Positions 1 through 8,368 of a stretch of DNA of 64,000 nucleotides are shown here, one piece after another. Source of the DNA: Sphingopyxis sp. QXT-31 (GTDB taxonomy: Bacteria > Pseudomonadota > Alphaproteobacteria > Sphingomonadales > Sphingomonadaceae); contig NZ_CP019449.1 of the NCBI RefSeq assembly GCF_001984035.1, positions 868,001 to 932,000 of the forward strand, read 5' to 3'. The position numbers and the translations under genes were made by a program. Position 1 is the stretch's first letter. Each line of letters begins with the position of its first letter. The notes beneath the pieces were generated by a model. The model did no database searches, was not told the origin of the DNA, and was given only the letters and a program-made list of their open reading frames with translations.

Positions 1-1189
1 AGCGCCCGGGCACGATCGCGCCGACGTCGCCGCGGCCCATTTCCTCGGCGGCGCGGCCCGTCGCCGACTGGATCGCCTGCATCGGCGTCATCCCGTATTT
101 CACCATGTTGCGGAACTGCCGCGCGTTGAGCCCGTGCGGATAGACGCCGGCGTCGGTCGCGTAACCGATGTTCACCCCCAGCTCGACCGCGCGCCGGAAC
201 GCTGCGCGCTGCGCGTCGGTGGTCTCGCGGTTCTTGCGCAGATATTCGGCGGGCCAGCCCTCCTTGGTGCCGACATCCTCGATATAATCGCCGTTATAGA
301 TATCCATCGCGAGCCAAGTGCCGTGCTTCTTGGCGAGCTGGAGCGTCGCTTCATCGGCGAGGCTGGCATGTTCGATGCTGTCGACACCGGCGTTGATCGC
401 ATTCTGGATACCGACCGCGCCATGCGCGTGCGCGGTGACGCGTTTGCCGCGGGCATGCGCCACCTTGACGATCGCGGCGAGCTGCTCGGGCGTGAGCTCG
501 GGCGCGCCGGGCTCGGTGCCGATCGCCAGCACCGCGCCGGTCGCGATGGTCTTGATGAAATCGGCGCCATGGTCGAGCAGATAGGCGGTCTTTTGCGCGG
601 CTTCCCCGGGGGTCGCCGCCACGCCGAGCCGCATGTCGGCGGGCAACTCCTCATTGGGAACCACGCCGTTGAGTTCGCCGCCGCCCTTGGGGATCGTCAG
701 ATAGGCACCCGCAACCCACATGCGCGGCCCCGGCACGTCGCCGCGGTCGATTGCGTTGCGCAAAGTCACGTCGGTCAGCCCGCGATAGGTGCCGACGTCG
801 CGCACGCTCGTGAACCCCGCGTCGAGCGTCACCCGCGCGTTGCGCGCCCCGACGAGCGCGGTCTCGGCGGGCGACGCCTTGATCGGCGCGGCGAGGTCGG
901 CGCTCTGACCGAGGTCGGCGAGATGCGTGTGGAGGTCGATCAGCCCGGGCAGCACGGTAAAGCCCGACCAGTCGACGATCGCCGCGCCGTCGGGCGCCTT
1001 GCCGCACGGCCCCACCGCCTTGATATGCTCATCGACGACAGTGATGCACTGGCCGCTGCGCACGTCGTTCGACACGCCGTCGATCAGCCGCCCCGCCTCG
1101 ATATAGACGGTTTGTGCCGCGGCCGGCGTCGCCGCCAAAAAGGTCGCCGCGAGTGCGGCGGTCAGATGGCGGTATCGAAGGTATTGCAC
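1..1189 (-). CDS. Imidazolonepropionase-like metal-dependent amidohydrolase, C-terminus cut by window edge
   Basis: This leftward gene runs off the left edge, so its C-terminus is missing. An N-terminal hydrophobic segment ending in AAAQ looks like a Sec signal peptide. Next comes an amidohydrolase beta-strand (YIEAGRLIDG), then the metal-binding GLIDLHTHL motif, and later the AGVDSIEHA and IGYATDAGVYPHG motifs of the imidazolonepropionase-like group. Such exported proteins are usually predicted dipeptidases or amidohydrolases, and the substrate here is unknown. No ATG is in frame. The best start is a GTG at 1189 that overlaps the end of the upstream YpfJ-like gene by 28 bases, so the two may be co-transcribed. 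The family call is firm; the start is less so. Confidence 0.87.
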   Translation of the reverse strand, partial: MQYLRYRHLTAALAATFLAATPAAAQTVYIEAGRLIDGVSNDVRSGQCITVVDEHIKAVGPCGKAPDGAAIVDWSGFTVLPGLIDLHTHLADLGQSADLAAPIKASPAETALVGARNARVTLDAGFTSVRDVGTYRGLTDVTLRNAIDRGDVPGPRMWVAGAYLTIPKGGGELNGVVPNEELPADMRLGVAATPGEAAQKTAYLLDHGADFIKTIATGAVLAIGTEPGAPELTPEQLAAIVKVAHARGKRVTAHAHGAVGIQNAINAGVDSIEHASLADEATLQLAKKHGTWLAMDIYNGDYIEDVGTKEGWPAEYLRKNRETTDAQRAAFRRAVELGVNIGYATDAGVYPHGLNARQFRNMVKYGMTPMQAIQSATGRAAEEMGRGDVGAIVPGR

Positions 1190-2067
1190 TGGCGCGGGTC
1201 TCCGGTCTGCAGCCCGCGGCGCAGCCACGTCATGCGCTGCTCGCTGGTGCCGTGGGTAAAGCTTTCGGGAACCGGGCGCTGCCCTGCCGAGCGCATCAGC
1301 GTGTCGTCGCCGATCGCATTGGCGGCGCGCATCGCCTCCTCGATGTCGCCGGGCTCGACCACCGGCTGGCCCGAGCTGTTACGCGCGCGCGCCGCCCAGA
1401 CGCCGGCGTAGCAATCGGCCTCGAGTTCCATGCGCACCTGCAGCGCATTGCCCTCGGCCTGCGAAGCGCTTTGCTGCGCACGGCGGACTTGGTCCGACCG
1501 GCCGCTGATCGTCTGGATATGGTGACCGACCTCGTGCGCGACGACATAGGCCTGCGCGGCGTCGCCCGCGGCGCCGAAGCGGCTCGCGAGTTCGTCGAAG
1601 AAGGCGGTGTCCAGATAGACGCCCTGGTCGGCGGGGCAATAGAATGGCCCCATCGCCGCCTGCGCCGCGCCGCAGCCCGAGCGGTTCTGGTCGGTGAAGA
1701 AATTGAGCGTTGGGCGCTGGTATCCGTTGATCAGCTCGCCCCAAACCTGGTGCGTCGATCCGAAGACGTTGCACGCGAATTTCTCGGCCGCGGTGTCGCA
1801 CGCGACATTGGCGCCGCTCTGGCTGCTGGCGCGCGGGTCGGCGGTACCGCCGCCGCCGGTCAGCATGTTCATGCCGCCGCCGAAAAAGACGAAGGCCAGC
1901 ACGCCGAGCAGCAGGATCGTACCACAGCCCATCTTGCGCCCGAGCAGCATCGGCAGCAGCCCGATGAGCAGCCCGCCCATGCCGCCGCCCCCGCCGCCGC
2001 CGAAACCCCCGCCGCCGCGGCCAAGGTCGCGGATATCGTCGCCGGGATCATAATCGTCGAGGCGCAT
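1162..2067 (-). CDS. YpfJ-like neutral zinc metallopeptidase (301 aa)
   Basis: The protein starts MRLDDYDPGDD, followed by a glycine-rich stretch (about residues 18-32), one membrane segment (about 48-66) and an extracytoplasmic domain. The zinc motif HEVGHH lies at residues 178-183, and several cysteines (90, 99, 132, 144) could form disulfides outside the cytoplasm. This is the layout of the putative neutral zinc metallopeptidase family (PF04228, E. coli YpfJ), whose physiological substrate is unknown. The start at 2067 has a GGAG ribosome site about 8 bases upstream; an open frame continues further upstream but looks non-coding. It overlaps the start of the downstream amidohydrolase. Confidence 0.93.
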   Translation of the reverse strand: MRLDDYDPGDDIRDLGRGGGGFGGGGGGGMGGLLIGLLPMLLGRKMGCGTILLLGVLAFVFFGGGMNMLTGGGGTADPRASSQSGANVACDTAAEKFACNVFGSTHQVWGELINGYQRPTLNFFTDQNRSGCGAAQAAMGPFYCPADQGVYLDTAFFDELASRFGAAGDAAQAYVVAHEVGHHIQTISGRSDQVRRAQQSASQAEGNALQVRMELEADCYAGVWAARARNSSGQPVVEPGDIEEAMRAANAIGDDTLMRSAGQRPVPESFTHGTSEQRMTWLRRGLQTGDPRQCNTFDTAI

Positions 2068-2216
2068 ATCGGGGGTCTCCAACGCGGGATTGCGGTTTGG
2101 CCGGTTCTGGCAGCAGCACAACGCAATTGGAAGAGACTTCGATCCACCGCCTTGCAATGCGCTCTGTTGCGGTGCACCAATCGCGGCGTCCCCGCCCGAA
2201 GGAAAGCTCCGAGTCC

Positions 2217-3374
2217 ATGCCGCGCCGCGCCGCCCGAGCCGCTCTGCCCCTGCCCGACCTCGTCGTTCTGGTGCTGCAGGGCGGCGGCGCGCTCGGCGCC
2301 TATCAGGCGGGGGTCTACGAGGCGCTGATCGAGCTCGGGATCGAGCTCGACTGGGTCGCGGGGATTTCGATCGGCGCGGTCAACGCCGCGATCGTCGCGG
2401 GCAACAAACGCGACGAGGCGGTGGGCAAGCTCCGCACCTTCTGGGACGGCGTATCGTCGGCGCTGCCCTCGTGGCCGCTCCCCGATAACGACGCCGCGCG
2501 CGAATGGAGCCACCTCGCTGCGGCAGGGCAGGTGATGGCCTTCGGCGTGCCCGGCTTCTTCACCCCGCGCTGGCCGCCGCCCGCGCTCGCCGCGCGCCAG
2601 ACGCCGGGCGCGGTGAGCTTCTACGACACGGCGCCGCTGATCGAGACGCTCGACCGGCTGGTCGACTGGGACCGGCTCAACACCGGCAACGTCCGGCTGT
2701 CGGTCGGCGCGGTCGCGGTCGAGACCGGAAATTTCCGCTATTTCGACACGCAGAGCGATCGCATCGACGCACGCCACATCCTCGCCTCGGGCGCGCTGCC
2801 GCCGGGCCTGCCGCCGGTCGAGATCGATGGCGCCTGGTATTGGGACGGCGGGCTCGTCTCGAATACCCCGCTCGAATATGTCGTCGAGGCGGCGGCCGAG
2901 GACATGCTGGTGTTCCAGATCGACCTCTTTCCCGCGCGCGGCGAGCGGCCGCACGACCTCGAGGAAGCCTGGTCGCGCGAGAAGGACATCCGCTATTCGA
3001 GTCGTACGCGGCGGATTTCGGACGGGCTGGTGCGGCGGCGCAAGGAGCATCGGCTGATCGACCGGATGCTCGCGAAACTGCCGCCCGACGTGGGCGAGCT
3101 TCCCGAGGTTCGGGCGGTGCGGCGGATGGTCGACTGCAAGGCGCTCAACGTCGTCCAGCTCGTGCATAGCCCTCTGAAATGGCAGACCGGCGCGCGCGAT
3201 TTTGAGTTTTCGCGGGCGGCGGTCGAAGCCAATTGGGCGCAGGGCCGCGAGGCGGTCGAGGCGGCGATGAAGGACGGTCACCTGCTCGCCGAGAGTATCG
3301 CCGAGGGCCGCTCGGAGAGCTTCGCGGTGCAGGCGGGCGGGCTCAAACCGAAACAAGCAACTGAAATCAAATAA
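2217..3374 (+). CDS. Patatin-like phospholipase (385 aa)
   Basis: A predicted serine acyl hydrolase. The oxyanion motif GGGALGAYQAG is at residues 22-32, the nucleophile motif GISIG at 49-53 (Ser51), and the dyad aspartate is in the DGG motif at 210 (WYWDGG). The C-terminal part (about 250-380) matches the DUF3734-type tail of this subgroup. No signal peptide is seen, so it is probably cytoplasmic or membrane-associated. The frame is open further upstream, but the start at MPRRAARAAL places the patatin domain near the N-terminus as usual and has a GAAGGA site about 13 bases upstream. It lies 29 bases before the 3-hydroxybutyrate dehydrogenase gene in the same direction, as is common for PHB-related loci (inference). 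Confidence 0.9.
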   Translation: MPRRAARAALPLPDLVVLVLQGGGALGAYQAGVYEALIELGIELDWVAGISIGAVNAAIVAGNKRDEAVGKLRTFWDGVSSALPSWPLPDNDAAREWSHLAAAGQVMAFGVPGFFTPRWPPPALAARQTPGAVSFYDTAPLIETLDRLVDWDRLNTGNVRLSVGAVAVETGNFRYFDTQSDRIDARHILASGALPPGLPPVEIDGAWYWDGGLVSNTPLEYVVEAAAEDMLVFQIDLFPARGERPHDLEEAWSREKDIRYSSRTRRISDGLVRRRKEHRLIDRMLAKLPPDVGELPEVRAVRRMVDCKALNVVQLVHSPLKWQTGARDFEFSRAAVEANWAQGREAVEAAMKDGHLLAESIAEGRSESFAVQAGGLKPKQATEIK

Positions 3375-3403
3375 CATCTCCCCCCAGAAGCGAAGGACAT
3401 ATC

Positions 3404-4189
3404 ATGCACCTCAAAGGCAAGACCGCCCTTATCACCGGCTCGACCTCGGGCATCGGGCTCGGCATCGCCAAGGCCTTCGCCGCGGCGGGCGCGAACATCC
3501 TCATCAACGGCTTCGGCGAAGCCGCGGCGATCGAGGCCGAGCGCGCCGCGCTCGAGGTCCTGAACGGCGGCAAGGCCGCCTATGACGGCGCCGACCTCAC
3601 CAAGCCCGAGGCCATCGAGGAGATGTTCGCGCGCGCCGACAAGGATTTCGGCGGCATCGACATCCTCGTCAACAACGCCGGCATGCAGTTCGTCGCGCCG
3701 GTCGAGGACTTCCCGGTCGAGAAATGGGACATGATCATCGCGCTCAACCTGACCGCGGCCTTCCACACGATCCGCCACGCGGTGCCCGGCATGCGCAAGA
3801 AGGGCTGGGGCCGCATCATCGGCACCGCCTCGGCGCACTCGCTCGTCGCCTCGCCGTTCAAATCGGCCTATGTCACCGCGAAGCACGGCCTCGCGGGCCT
3901 CACCAAGACCGTCGCGCTCGAGGTCGCCGACGCGGGGATCACCGTGAACTGCATCAGCCCCGGCTACGTCTGGACCCCGCTGGTCGAGAACCAGATCCCC
4001 GACACGATGAAGGCTCGCAAGATGACGCGCGAGCAGGTGATCAACGACGTGCTGCTCGCGGGCCAGCCCACCAAGCAGTTCGTGACGATCGAACAGGTCG
4101 CGGCGCTCGCGACGTTCCTCACGCGCGACGAGGCGGCGAATATCACGGGGGCGAATCTCAGCGTCGATGGCGGGTGGACCGCGGCTTAG
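3404..4189 (+). CDS. bdhA: 3-hydroxybutyrate dehydrogenase (SDR family, 261 aa)
   Basis: It oxidises (R)-3-hydroxybutyrate to acetoacetate with NAD in ketone-body or polyhydroxybutyrate turnover. It has the classical SDR features: the cofactor motif TGSTSGIG near the N-terminus, NNAG near residue 90, a catalytic serine near 142 (GTASAHS), and Tyr156/Lys160 in YVTAK. The NGFGEA stretch after the second strand, the length, and the GYVWTPLVENQIPD substrate loop are typical of D-3-hydroxybutyrate dehydrogenase rather than a generic SDR. It follows the patatin gene closely and probably shares its transcript. A long intergenic repeat follows it. Confidence 0.92.
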   Translation: MHLKGKTALITGSTSGIGLGIAKAFAAAGANILINGFGEAAAIEAERAALEVLNGGKAAYDGADLTKPEAIEEMFARADKDFGGIDILVNNAGMQFVAPVEDFPVEKWDMIIALNLTAAFHTIRHAVPGMRKKGWGRIIGTASAHSLVASPFKSAYVTAKHGLAGLTKTVALEVADAGITVNCISPGYVWTPLVENQIPDTMKARKMTREQVINDVLLAGQPTKQFVTIEQVAALATFLTRDEAANITGANLSVDGGWTAA

Positions 4190-4218
4190 ACTGGTTTCGG
4201 GCGGAAGCGGACGGAAAG

Positions 4219-4371
4219 ATCCTCCCTGTGGCCAAAGGCCATGGGGGGGGGGACCGCCGCCGCAGGCGGTGGTGGAGGGGCTGAAAGGTCGCGCGACGCC
4301 CGACGGCGTCGGCCCCTCCGTCAGCGGCTTCGCCGCTGCCACCTCCCCATCGCTTCGCGACAGGGAGGATT
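4219..4371. repeat. Multi-hairpin intergenic repeat, copy 1
   Basis: This non-coding block opens with ATCCTCCCTGT and closes with its reverse complement ACAGGGAGGAT. Nested hairpins lie inside: GTGGCCAAAGGCCAT, a CCGCC/GGCGG stem, a GGAGGGG/CCCCTCC stem, CAGCGGCTTCGCCGCTG and a TCGCTTCGCGA stem. A second copy lies at 61217-61355 with different stem bases but the same pairing. It lies downstream of bdhA and could act as a transcription terminator or as a mobile palindromic element. Confidence 0.85.
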
Positions 4372-4479
4372 TAAGCAACCTCCGTTTCCACCCCAAAGCA
4401 GCCACCCACCGGCCAGTACCCTTGAGCATTCCCCCTCCGCCCCCTAAGGTTAACCACGAACCGGACTGGAGAGACGGAT

Positions 4480-5142
4480 ATGTGGGGTCGCAACAAGTTC
4501 ATCCTCGCCGCATTGGCGCTGCCCGCGCTCGCCGCGTGCAACACCGTGCCGCCCGTGCCGCGCTCGGTCGCCGACGGACCGCCGTCGCCGCCGTCCTCGG
4601 ACGGCAGCTGGCGCGCGACCGCTACCGAGGCCGACAAGCTGCGCATCCGCAGCTGGTATTCGAGCTGGGAAGCCGCGCTCGCCGACGCGCGCGCCAAGGG
4701 CTTCGGCGCGCAAGTCGACCGCGAGGGCATATTGCTGCACCCGACCGCGGCGCTGCCCAACCCGCATTTGCCCGCGGGCGACTATAAATGCCGCACGGTC
4801 AAGGTCGGCTCGCAGAGCGGCGGCACGCTGGGCTTCATCGCCTATGGCTGGTTCCGCTGCCGCGTCTCGGCCGAGCAGGGGCTGTACAGCCTCGTCAAGC
4901 TCACCGGCTCGCAGCGCCCCGTCGGGCTGATCTTCCCCGACAATCTGACGCGGCAGGTCTTCCTCGGCACGCTTGAGCTCGGCGACGAGAAGCTCGCGGT
5001 CAGCTACGGCAGCGACCGGATGCGCGACATGGCGGGGCTGGTCGAGCGCATCGGCGACAATCGCTGGCGGCTCGTGCTGCCCGCGCCGGCCTATGAATCG
5101 CTGGTCGACGTGATCGAACTGGTGCCCGATACTTCGAAATAG
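4480..5142 (+). CDS. DUF4893 lipoprotein (220 aa)
   Basis: The N-terminus is a lipoprotein signal (hydrophobic stretch 7-18, lipobox LAAC with Cys20). A proline-rich linker and one compact domain follow, with conserved-looking pieces LRIRSWYSSWEAAL, PAGDYKCRTVKVG and GWFRCRV; the two cysteines of the latter parts may pair. This agrees with the DUF4893 family, which has no assigned function and is common in sphingomonads. The start has a GGAGAG site 7 bases upstream. The M20 peptidase gene begins 20 bases downstream, so they may share a transcript. Confidence 0.82.
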   Translation: MWGRNKFILAALALPALAACNTVPPVPRSVADGPPSPPSSDGSWRATATEADKLRIRSWYSSWEAALADARAKGFGAQVDREGILLHPTAALPNPHLPAGDYKCRTVKVGSQSGGTLGFIAYGWFRCRVSAEQGLYSLVKLTGSQRPVGLIFPDNLTRQVFLGTLELGDEKLAVSYGSDRMRDMAGLVERIGDNRWRLVLPAPAYESLVDVIELVPDTSK

Positions 5143-5162
5143 CTTTAGCACAGGGGATTAAA

Positions 5163-6491
5163 ATGCGGATTTTACTCGCGGGCGTCGCAGCCCTCGCTTT
5201 CTCGATGCCCGCGGCGGCGCAGGATGCCGACCCCGCGATCAAGGCAGAGATCGCGAAGGACATGCCGTCGCTGATGGCGATCTATGCCGATCTGCACGCC
5301 AACCCCGAGCTCAGCTTCATGGAGGTCCGCTCGGCGGGCATCATGGCGGCCGAGGCGCGCAAGCTGGGGTTCAAGGTCACCGAAAAGGTCGGCGGCACGG
5401 GCATCGTCGCGGTGATGGAGAACGGCCCCGGCCCAGTGGTGATGCTGCGCGCCGACATGGACGGGCTGCCGGTGATCGAGCAGACCGGGCTGCCCGGCGC
5501 GTCGAAGGTCCGCGTGACGACCAAGGAAGGCGTCGAGACCGGGGTGATGCATGCCTGCGGCCACGACACGCATATGACCGCCTGGGTCGGCACCGCGCGG
5601 CGCATGGCGGCGAACAAGGATAAATGGTCGGGCACGCTGGTCATGATCGGCCAGCCCGCCGAGGAACGCGGCGCGGGCGCGCGCATGATGCTCGAGGATG
5701 GGCTCTACACGCGCTTCCCCAAACCCCAATATGCCCTCGCATTCCACGACGCGGCGCAATTCCCCGCGGGGCAGATCGGCTATACCCCGGGCTACGCGCT
5801 CGCCAATGTCGACAGCGTCGACATATTGGTGAAGGGCGTCGGCGGGCACGGCGCCTATCCGCAGACGACCAAGGATCCGATCGTGCTCGCGAGCCGCATC
5901 GTCGGCGCGCTGCAGACGCTCGTCTCGCGCGAGATTAGCCCGCTCGACAGCGCGGTGGTGACCGTCGGCAGCTTCCACGCGGGCGCCAAGCACAATATCA
6001 TCTCCGACGAGGCGCGGCTGCAGCTGACCGTGCGCAGCTACACCGACGAGGTGCGGGGTCACCTGCTGAGCGGCATCGAGCGCATCGCCAAGGGCGAGGC
6101 GATCGCCGCGGGTATGCCCGACGACCGCATGCCGGTGGTGAGCGTGCAGAAGGACGAATATACCCCCGCGACCTACAACACCCCCGATTTCACCGAGGAA
6201 ATGGCGGCGTTCCTCAAGACGCGTTTCGGCGAGGCGCGTGTGACGCAGATGCCCCCGGTGATGGGCGGCGAGGATTTCAGCCGCTATTCGCGCGACGCCA
6301 ACAAGGATGTGAAGAGCCTGATCATCTGGGTCGGCGGCGTCCCGCACGCCGAATATGAGGCGGCGAAGAAGGCGGGGAAGGCTCTACCGAGTTTGCACTC
6401 ACCCTTCTGGGCGCCCGAGGCGGATACGGTGATCGAGACCGCGACCGAGGCGCTGACGGGGATGGCGATGAAGTTGATGGGGAAGGGGTAG
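5163..6491 (+). CDS. Exported M20-family amidohydrolase (442 aa)
   Basis: A predicted zinc-dependent aminoacylase or hippurate-hydrolase-type enzyme. A Sec signal peptide ends near AAAQ (residue 20). The metal-site motifs are RADMDGLP (96-103), HACGHDTH (130-137) and PAEERGAGA, with a late MGGEDFSRY motif, all typical of M20D enzymes. The C-terminal LHSPFWAPE supplies the usual final histidine. It would act in the periplasm on N-acyl amino acids or peptides; the substrate is not identifiable. It directly follows the DUF4893 lipoprotein gene. Confidence 0.93.
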   Translation: MRILLAGVAALAFSMPAAAQDADPAIKAEIAKDMPSLMAIYADLHANPELSFMEVRSAGIMAAEARKLGFKVTEKVGGTGIVAVMENGPGPVVMLRADMDGLPVIEQTGLPGASKVRVTTKEGVETGVMHACGHDTHMTAWVGTARRMAANKDKWSGTLVMIGQPAEERGAGARMMLEDGLYTRFPKPQYALAFHDAAQFPAGQIGYTPGYALANVDSVDILVKGVGGHGAYPQTTKDPIVLASRIVGALQTLVSREISPLDSAVVTVGSFHAGAKHNIISDEARLQLTVRSYTDEVRGHLLSGIERIAKGEAIAAGMPDDRMPVVSVQKDEYTPATYNTPDFTEEMAAFLKTRFGEARVTQMPPVMGGEDFSRYSRDANKDVKSLIIWVGGVPHAEYEAAKKAGKALPSLHSPFWAPEADTVIETATEALTGMAMKLMGKG

Positions 6492-6526
6492 ATGGCGGTA
6501 GCGAGGGCTTCTTATGGAGCCGACAG

Positions 6527-7537
6527 TTAAGCTCGGTTCCGTGCATCATCGCCGATATCCGGAAAGCCCTCGACGCGCTTTGACCTTTCGATGTCGTCCG
6601 CGAAATGCTTCATCCAATCTGGATCGTCGGCATCGGCAATCAATACATTACCTGTCGCGATACGTCGGCGAAAGTCCCTATCTGCGCGACCGCGCTCGCA
6701 GAGATAGCTGTCCGTGTTGAACAATCCATGGTTTGCGGCAGAAAACCATACGGGAACGTTTGTGGTTGCCGGGCCTTCCTCAGGGCCTAGAATAGCGTTG
6801 ACCAAGTCTGATCCATGGCTTTGCTTTGTAGCAAAGCGCCGAAAGCTAAATGCTATGACATCGGCGAGTTGCAAAAGGCTAGCCTCGCCTTTCCCCAGAA
6901 ACTTTGGCTGATCTATGATGTTCTCAATGTGGTGACTCTGAGGTAACGGCGGCTCGTTCAGGCGCTGCTCCGCAATACCCTGCATTTGCCCGTCGATTGG
7001 TACCTGAAGAACGACATCACGGAGCCACAATCCGTGTTTAGTTAGAAGGCCTTGCATCTGAGAGACAGCCTCCGCCAAGACGATTCCTTTTTCCTTGCCG
7101 CCAAGATATTTTTTTAGAAAAAAATCTGCTCGTTCCATGCAGAAGCCAAATGCTAAAAAATGGTTGTATTGATTAGAAGTCATACGAGGCCGACCCGGCC
7201 TTGCGCTATCCAATATCTTCGTAAAATCGAGCTTTTCGGAGTAGGAAACGGCGATCGGGATATCGTGCACGAAGGGGAGACACGCAATTTCTTTCAAGAA
7301 ATCTAATCTATCGTGCCCGGCCCAGTGATCGCGCATGCCCTTTTTGCCGTGGAAAATGTCCGTTGCATGGATATAGAAACCGTCCCTCAATGGGGCCGGC
7401 ACCCTTTCGGAAACCACACGCGCGATTTCTGCTTCGAGTAATTCTGCTTCCGATTTTTCATCTACGACGACGGCTGCCACTACGACGACCGGTTCCTGTT
7501 CGGAGGTGCCCGCCTCATCAGTGTAGATTAGTCGCAT
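6527..7537 (-). CDS. DUF3800 domain protein, low-GC accessory gene (336 aa)
   Basis: The N-terminus RLIYTDEAGTS matches the acidic opening motif of DUF3800 proteins, a family of unknown function related to RNase H-like folds and often found in mobile or accessory DNA. Later pieces such as FYIHATDIFHGKKG, and an aspartate in LLQLADVIAFSFRR near the C-terminus, fit the same family. Base composition is clearly lower in GC than both neighbours, with A/T runs and codons (TTA, AAA, AAT) rare elsewhere in the window, so recent transfer is likely. It is not obviously in an operon: its 3' end meets the M20 gene tail to tail. Confidence 0.85.
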   Translation of the reverse strand: MRLIYTDEAGTSEQEPVVVVAAVVVDEKSEAELLEAEIARVVSERVPAPLRDGFYIHATDIFHGKKGMRDHWAGHDRLDFLKEIACLPFVHDIPIAVSYSEKLDFTKILDSARPGRPRMTSNQYNHFLAFGFCMERADFFLKKYLGGKEKGIVLAEAVSQMQGLLTKHGLWLRDVVLQVPIDGQMQGIAEQRLNEPPLPQSHHIENIIDQPKFLGKGEASLLQLADVIAFSFRRFATKQSHGSDLVNAILGPEEGPATTNVPVWFSAANHGLFNTDSYLCERGRADRDFRRRIATGNVLIADADDPDWMKHFADDIERSKRVEGFPDIGDDARNRA

Positions 7538-7660
7538 ATCAGCTATTGATGCCAGACTTCCCCTTTGAGTGGAAGTCGATAGATAATGGGCTATGGTAGT
7601 GTGTCAGCGGAACCTCTCGTCAAGCCGGGGGTGACGTTATGGGGACCGCCTTTTTATGTC

Positions 7661-7691
7661 GTCACCCCGGGCTTGACCCGGGGTCCCGCTT
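7661..7691. repeat. 31-bp repeat, left copy beside GIY-YIG gene
   Basis: The element begins GTCACCCCGGGCTTGACC and ends GGGGTCCCGCTT. A perfect inverted copy lies at 8012-8042, so the pair brackets the GIY-YIG gene. A shorter partial copy (GTCAAGCCGGGGGTGAC) is at 7618-7634. This element type is frequent between genes in sphingomonads. Confidence 0.85.
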
Positions 7692-7692
7692 G

Positions 7693-7995
7693 TCATCCCG
7701 CCAAGATATCGAACAAATCCTGCCATTCGGGATTGCCGTGCTCGATCAGCTCGAACTTCCATTGCCGATGCCAGCGCTTGAGGCGCTTTTCGTGCGCGAT
7801 GCAGGCGGCGATGTCGTCGCTGCGTTCGGCCCAGACCAGCCGGGTAAGGCCGTATCTCGCACAGAAGTCCGACCCGTCGCCGGTGCGGTGCTGGTGGATG
7901 CGGGCGGGGAGGTCGGCGGTGACGCCGACATACATCGTGCCGCGGTAGCGGTCGGCCATGATGTAGACCCAGCCGCCTTTTGTCTCGCGATCCAT
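7693..7995 (-). CDS. GIY-YIG nuclease-fold protein (100 aa)
   Basis: A single small GIY-YIG domain: the strands GGWVYIM and MYVGVT hold the family tyrosine and glycine positions. They are followed by the arginine helix ADLPARIHQHR and the HEKRLKRW segment with its catalytic-type glutamate. Proteins of this UPF0213-like size carry only the catalytic fold, and their targets are unknown. The frame is open further upstream, but that part merely translates the adjacent 31-bp repeat, so the MDRETKGGW start is preferred. It lies between inverted repeat copies and next to a low-GC DUF3800 gene, suggesting an accessory insertion. Confidence 0.88.
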   Translation of the reverse strand: MDRETKGGWVYIMADRYRGTMYVGVTADLPARIHQHRTGDGSDFCARYGLTRLVWAERSDDIAACIAHEKRLKRWHRQWKFELIEHGNPEWQDLFDILAG

Positions 7996-8368
7996 GGCGT
8001 TAGCTTCGATTAAGCGGGACCCCGGGTCAAGCCCGGGGTGACGGGGCAGGGAGCACCTCCCTCCTTCGATCCTCAAGCTTCGATCCTATTTTGCACCTCA
8101 AGCCGAAAAACCCCTTTCCTAATAATTTTCGCTGTGGTTCATACTTCGCGATGAGCATTCCCGCACCCATCCCGGTCCCGCTTCCGCCCCCGCGGAACAG
8201 CGCGCAGCCCCATGCATTCCGGCTTCCTCGCACCGGCGCTACACGACAATGCCATTGGGCTGAACTTTACTGAACTTTGGAGCGTGCCGCGCCCGACTTC
8301 TCCCCCGCCGCCGCTTCCCAAATAAATTGGGATGGACCTGTTCGCGGCGCTATGGTGAGCAACGCCCT
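7996..8368. other. Intergenic region between divergent genes
   Basis: This 373-base stretch holds the right copy of the 31-bp repeat (8012-8042). Beyond that I see only a more AT-rich patch around 8115-8150 that may include the promoter of the downstream LuxR-type gene. No convincing small gene or RNA was found; the short open frames here lack coding character. Confidence 0.5.
8012..8042. repeat. 31-bp repeat, right copy beside GIY-YIG gene
   Basis: This is the exact reverse complement of the copy at 7661-7691, beginning AAGCGGGACCCCGGGTCA and ending GGGGTGAC. Together they form 31-bp inverted repeats around a 320-base interior holding the GIY-YIG gene. Confidence 0.85.

Noticed and set aside
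6527..8042. An insertion sequence or prophage remnant in the accessory patch
   Set aside because: No transposase, integrase, terminal target duplication or phage gene was seen; only a composition shift and flanking repeats of the GIY-YIG gene support transfer.
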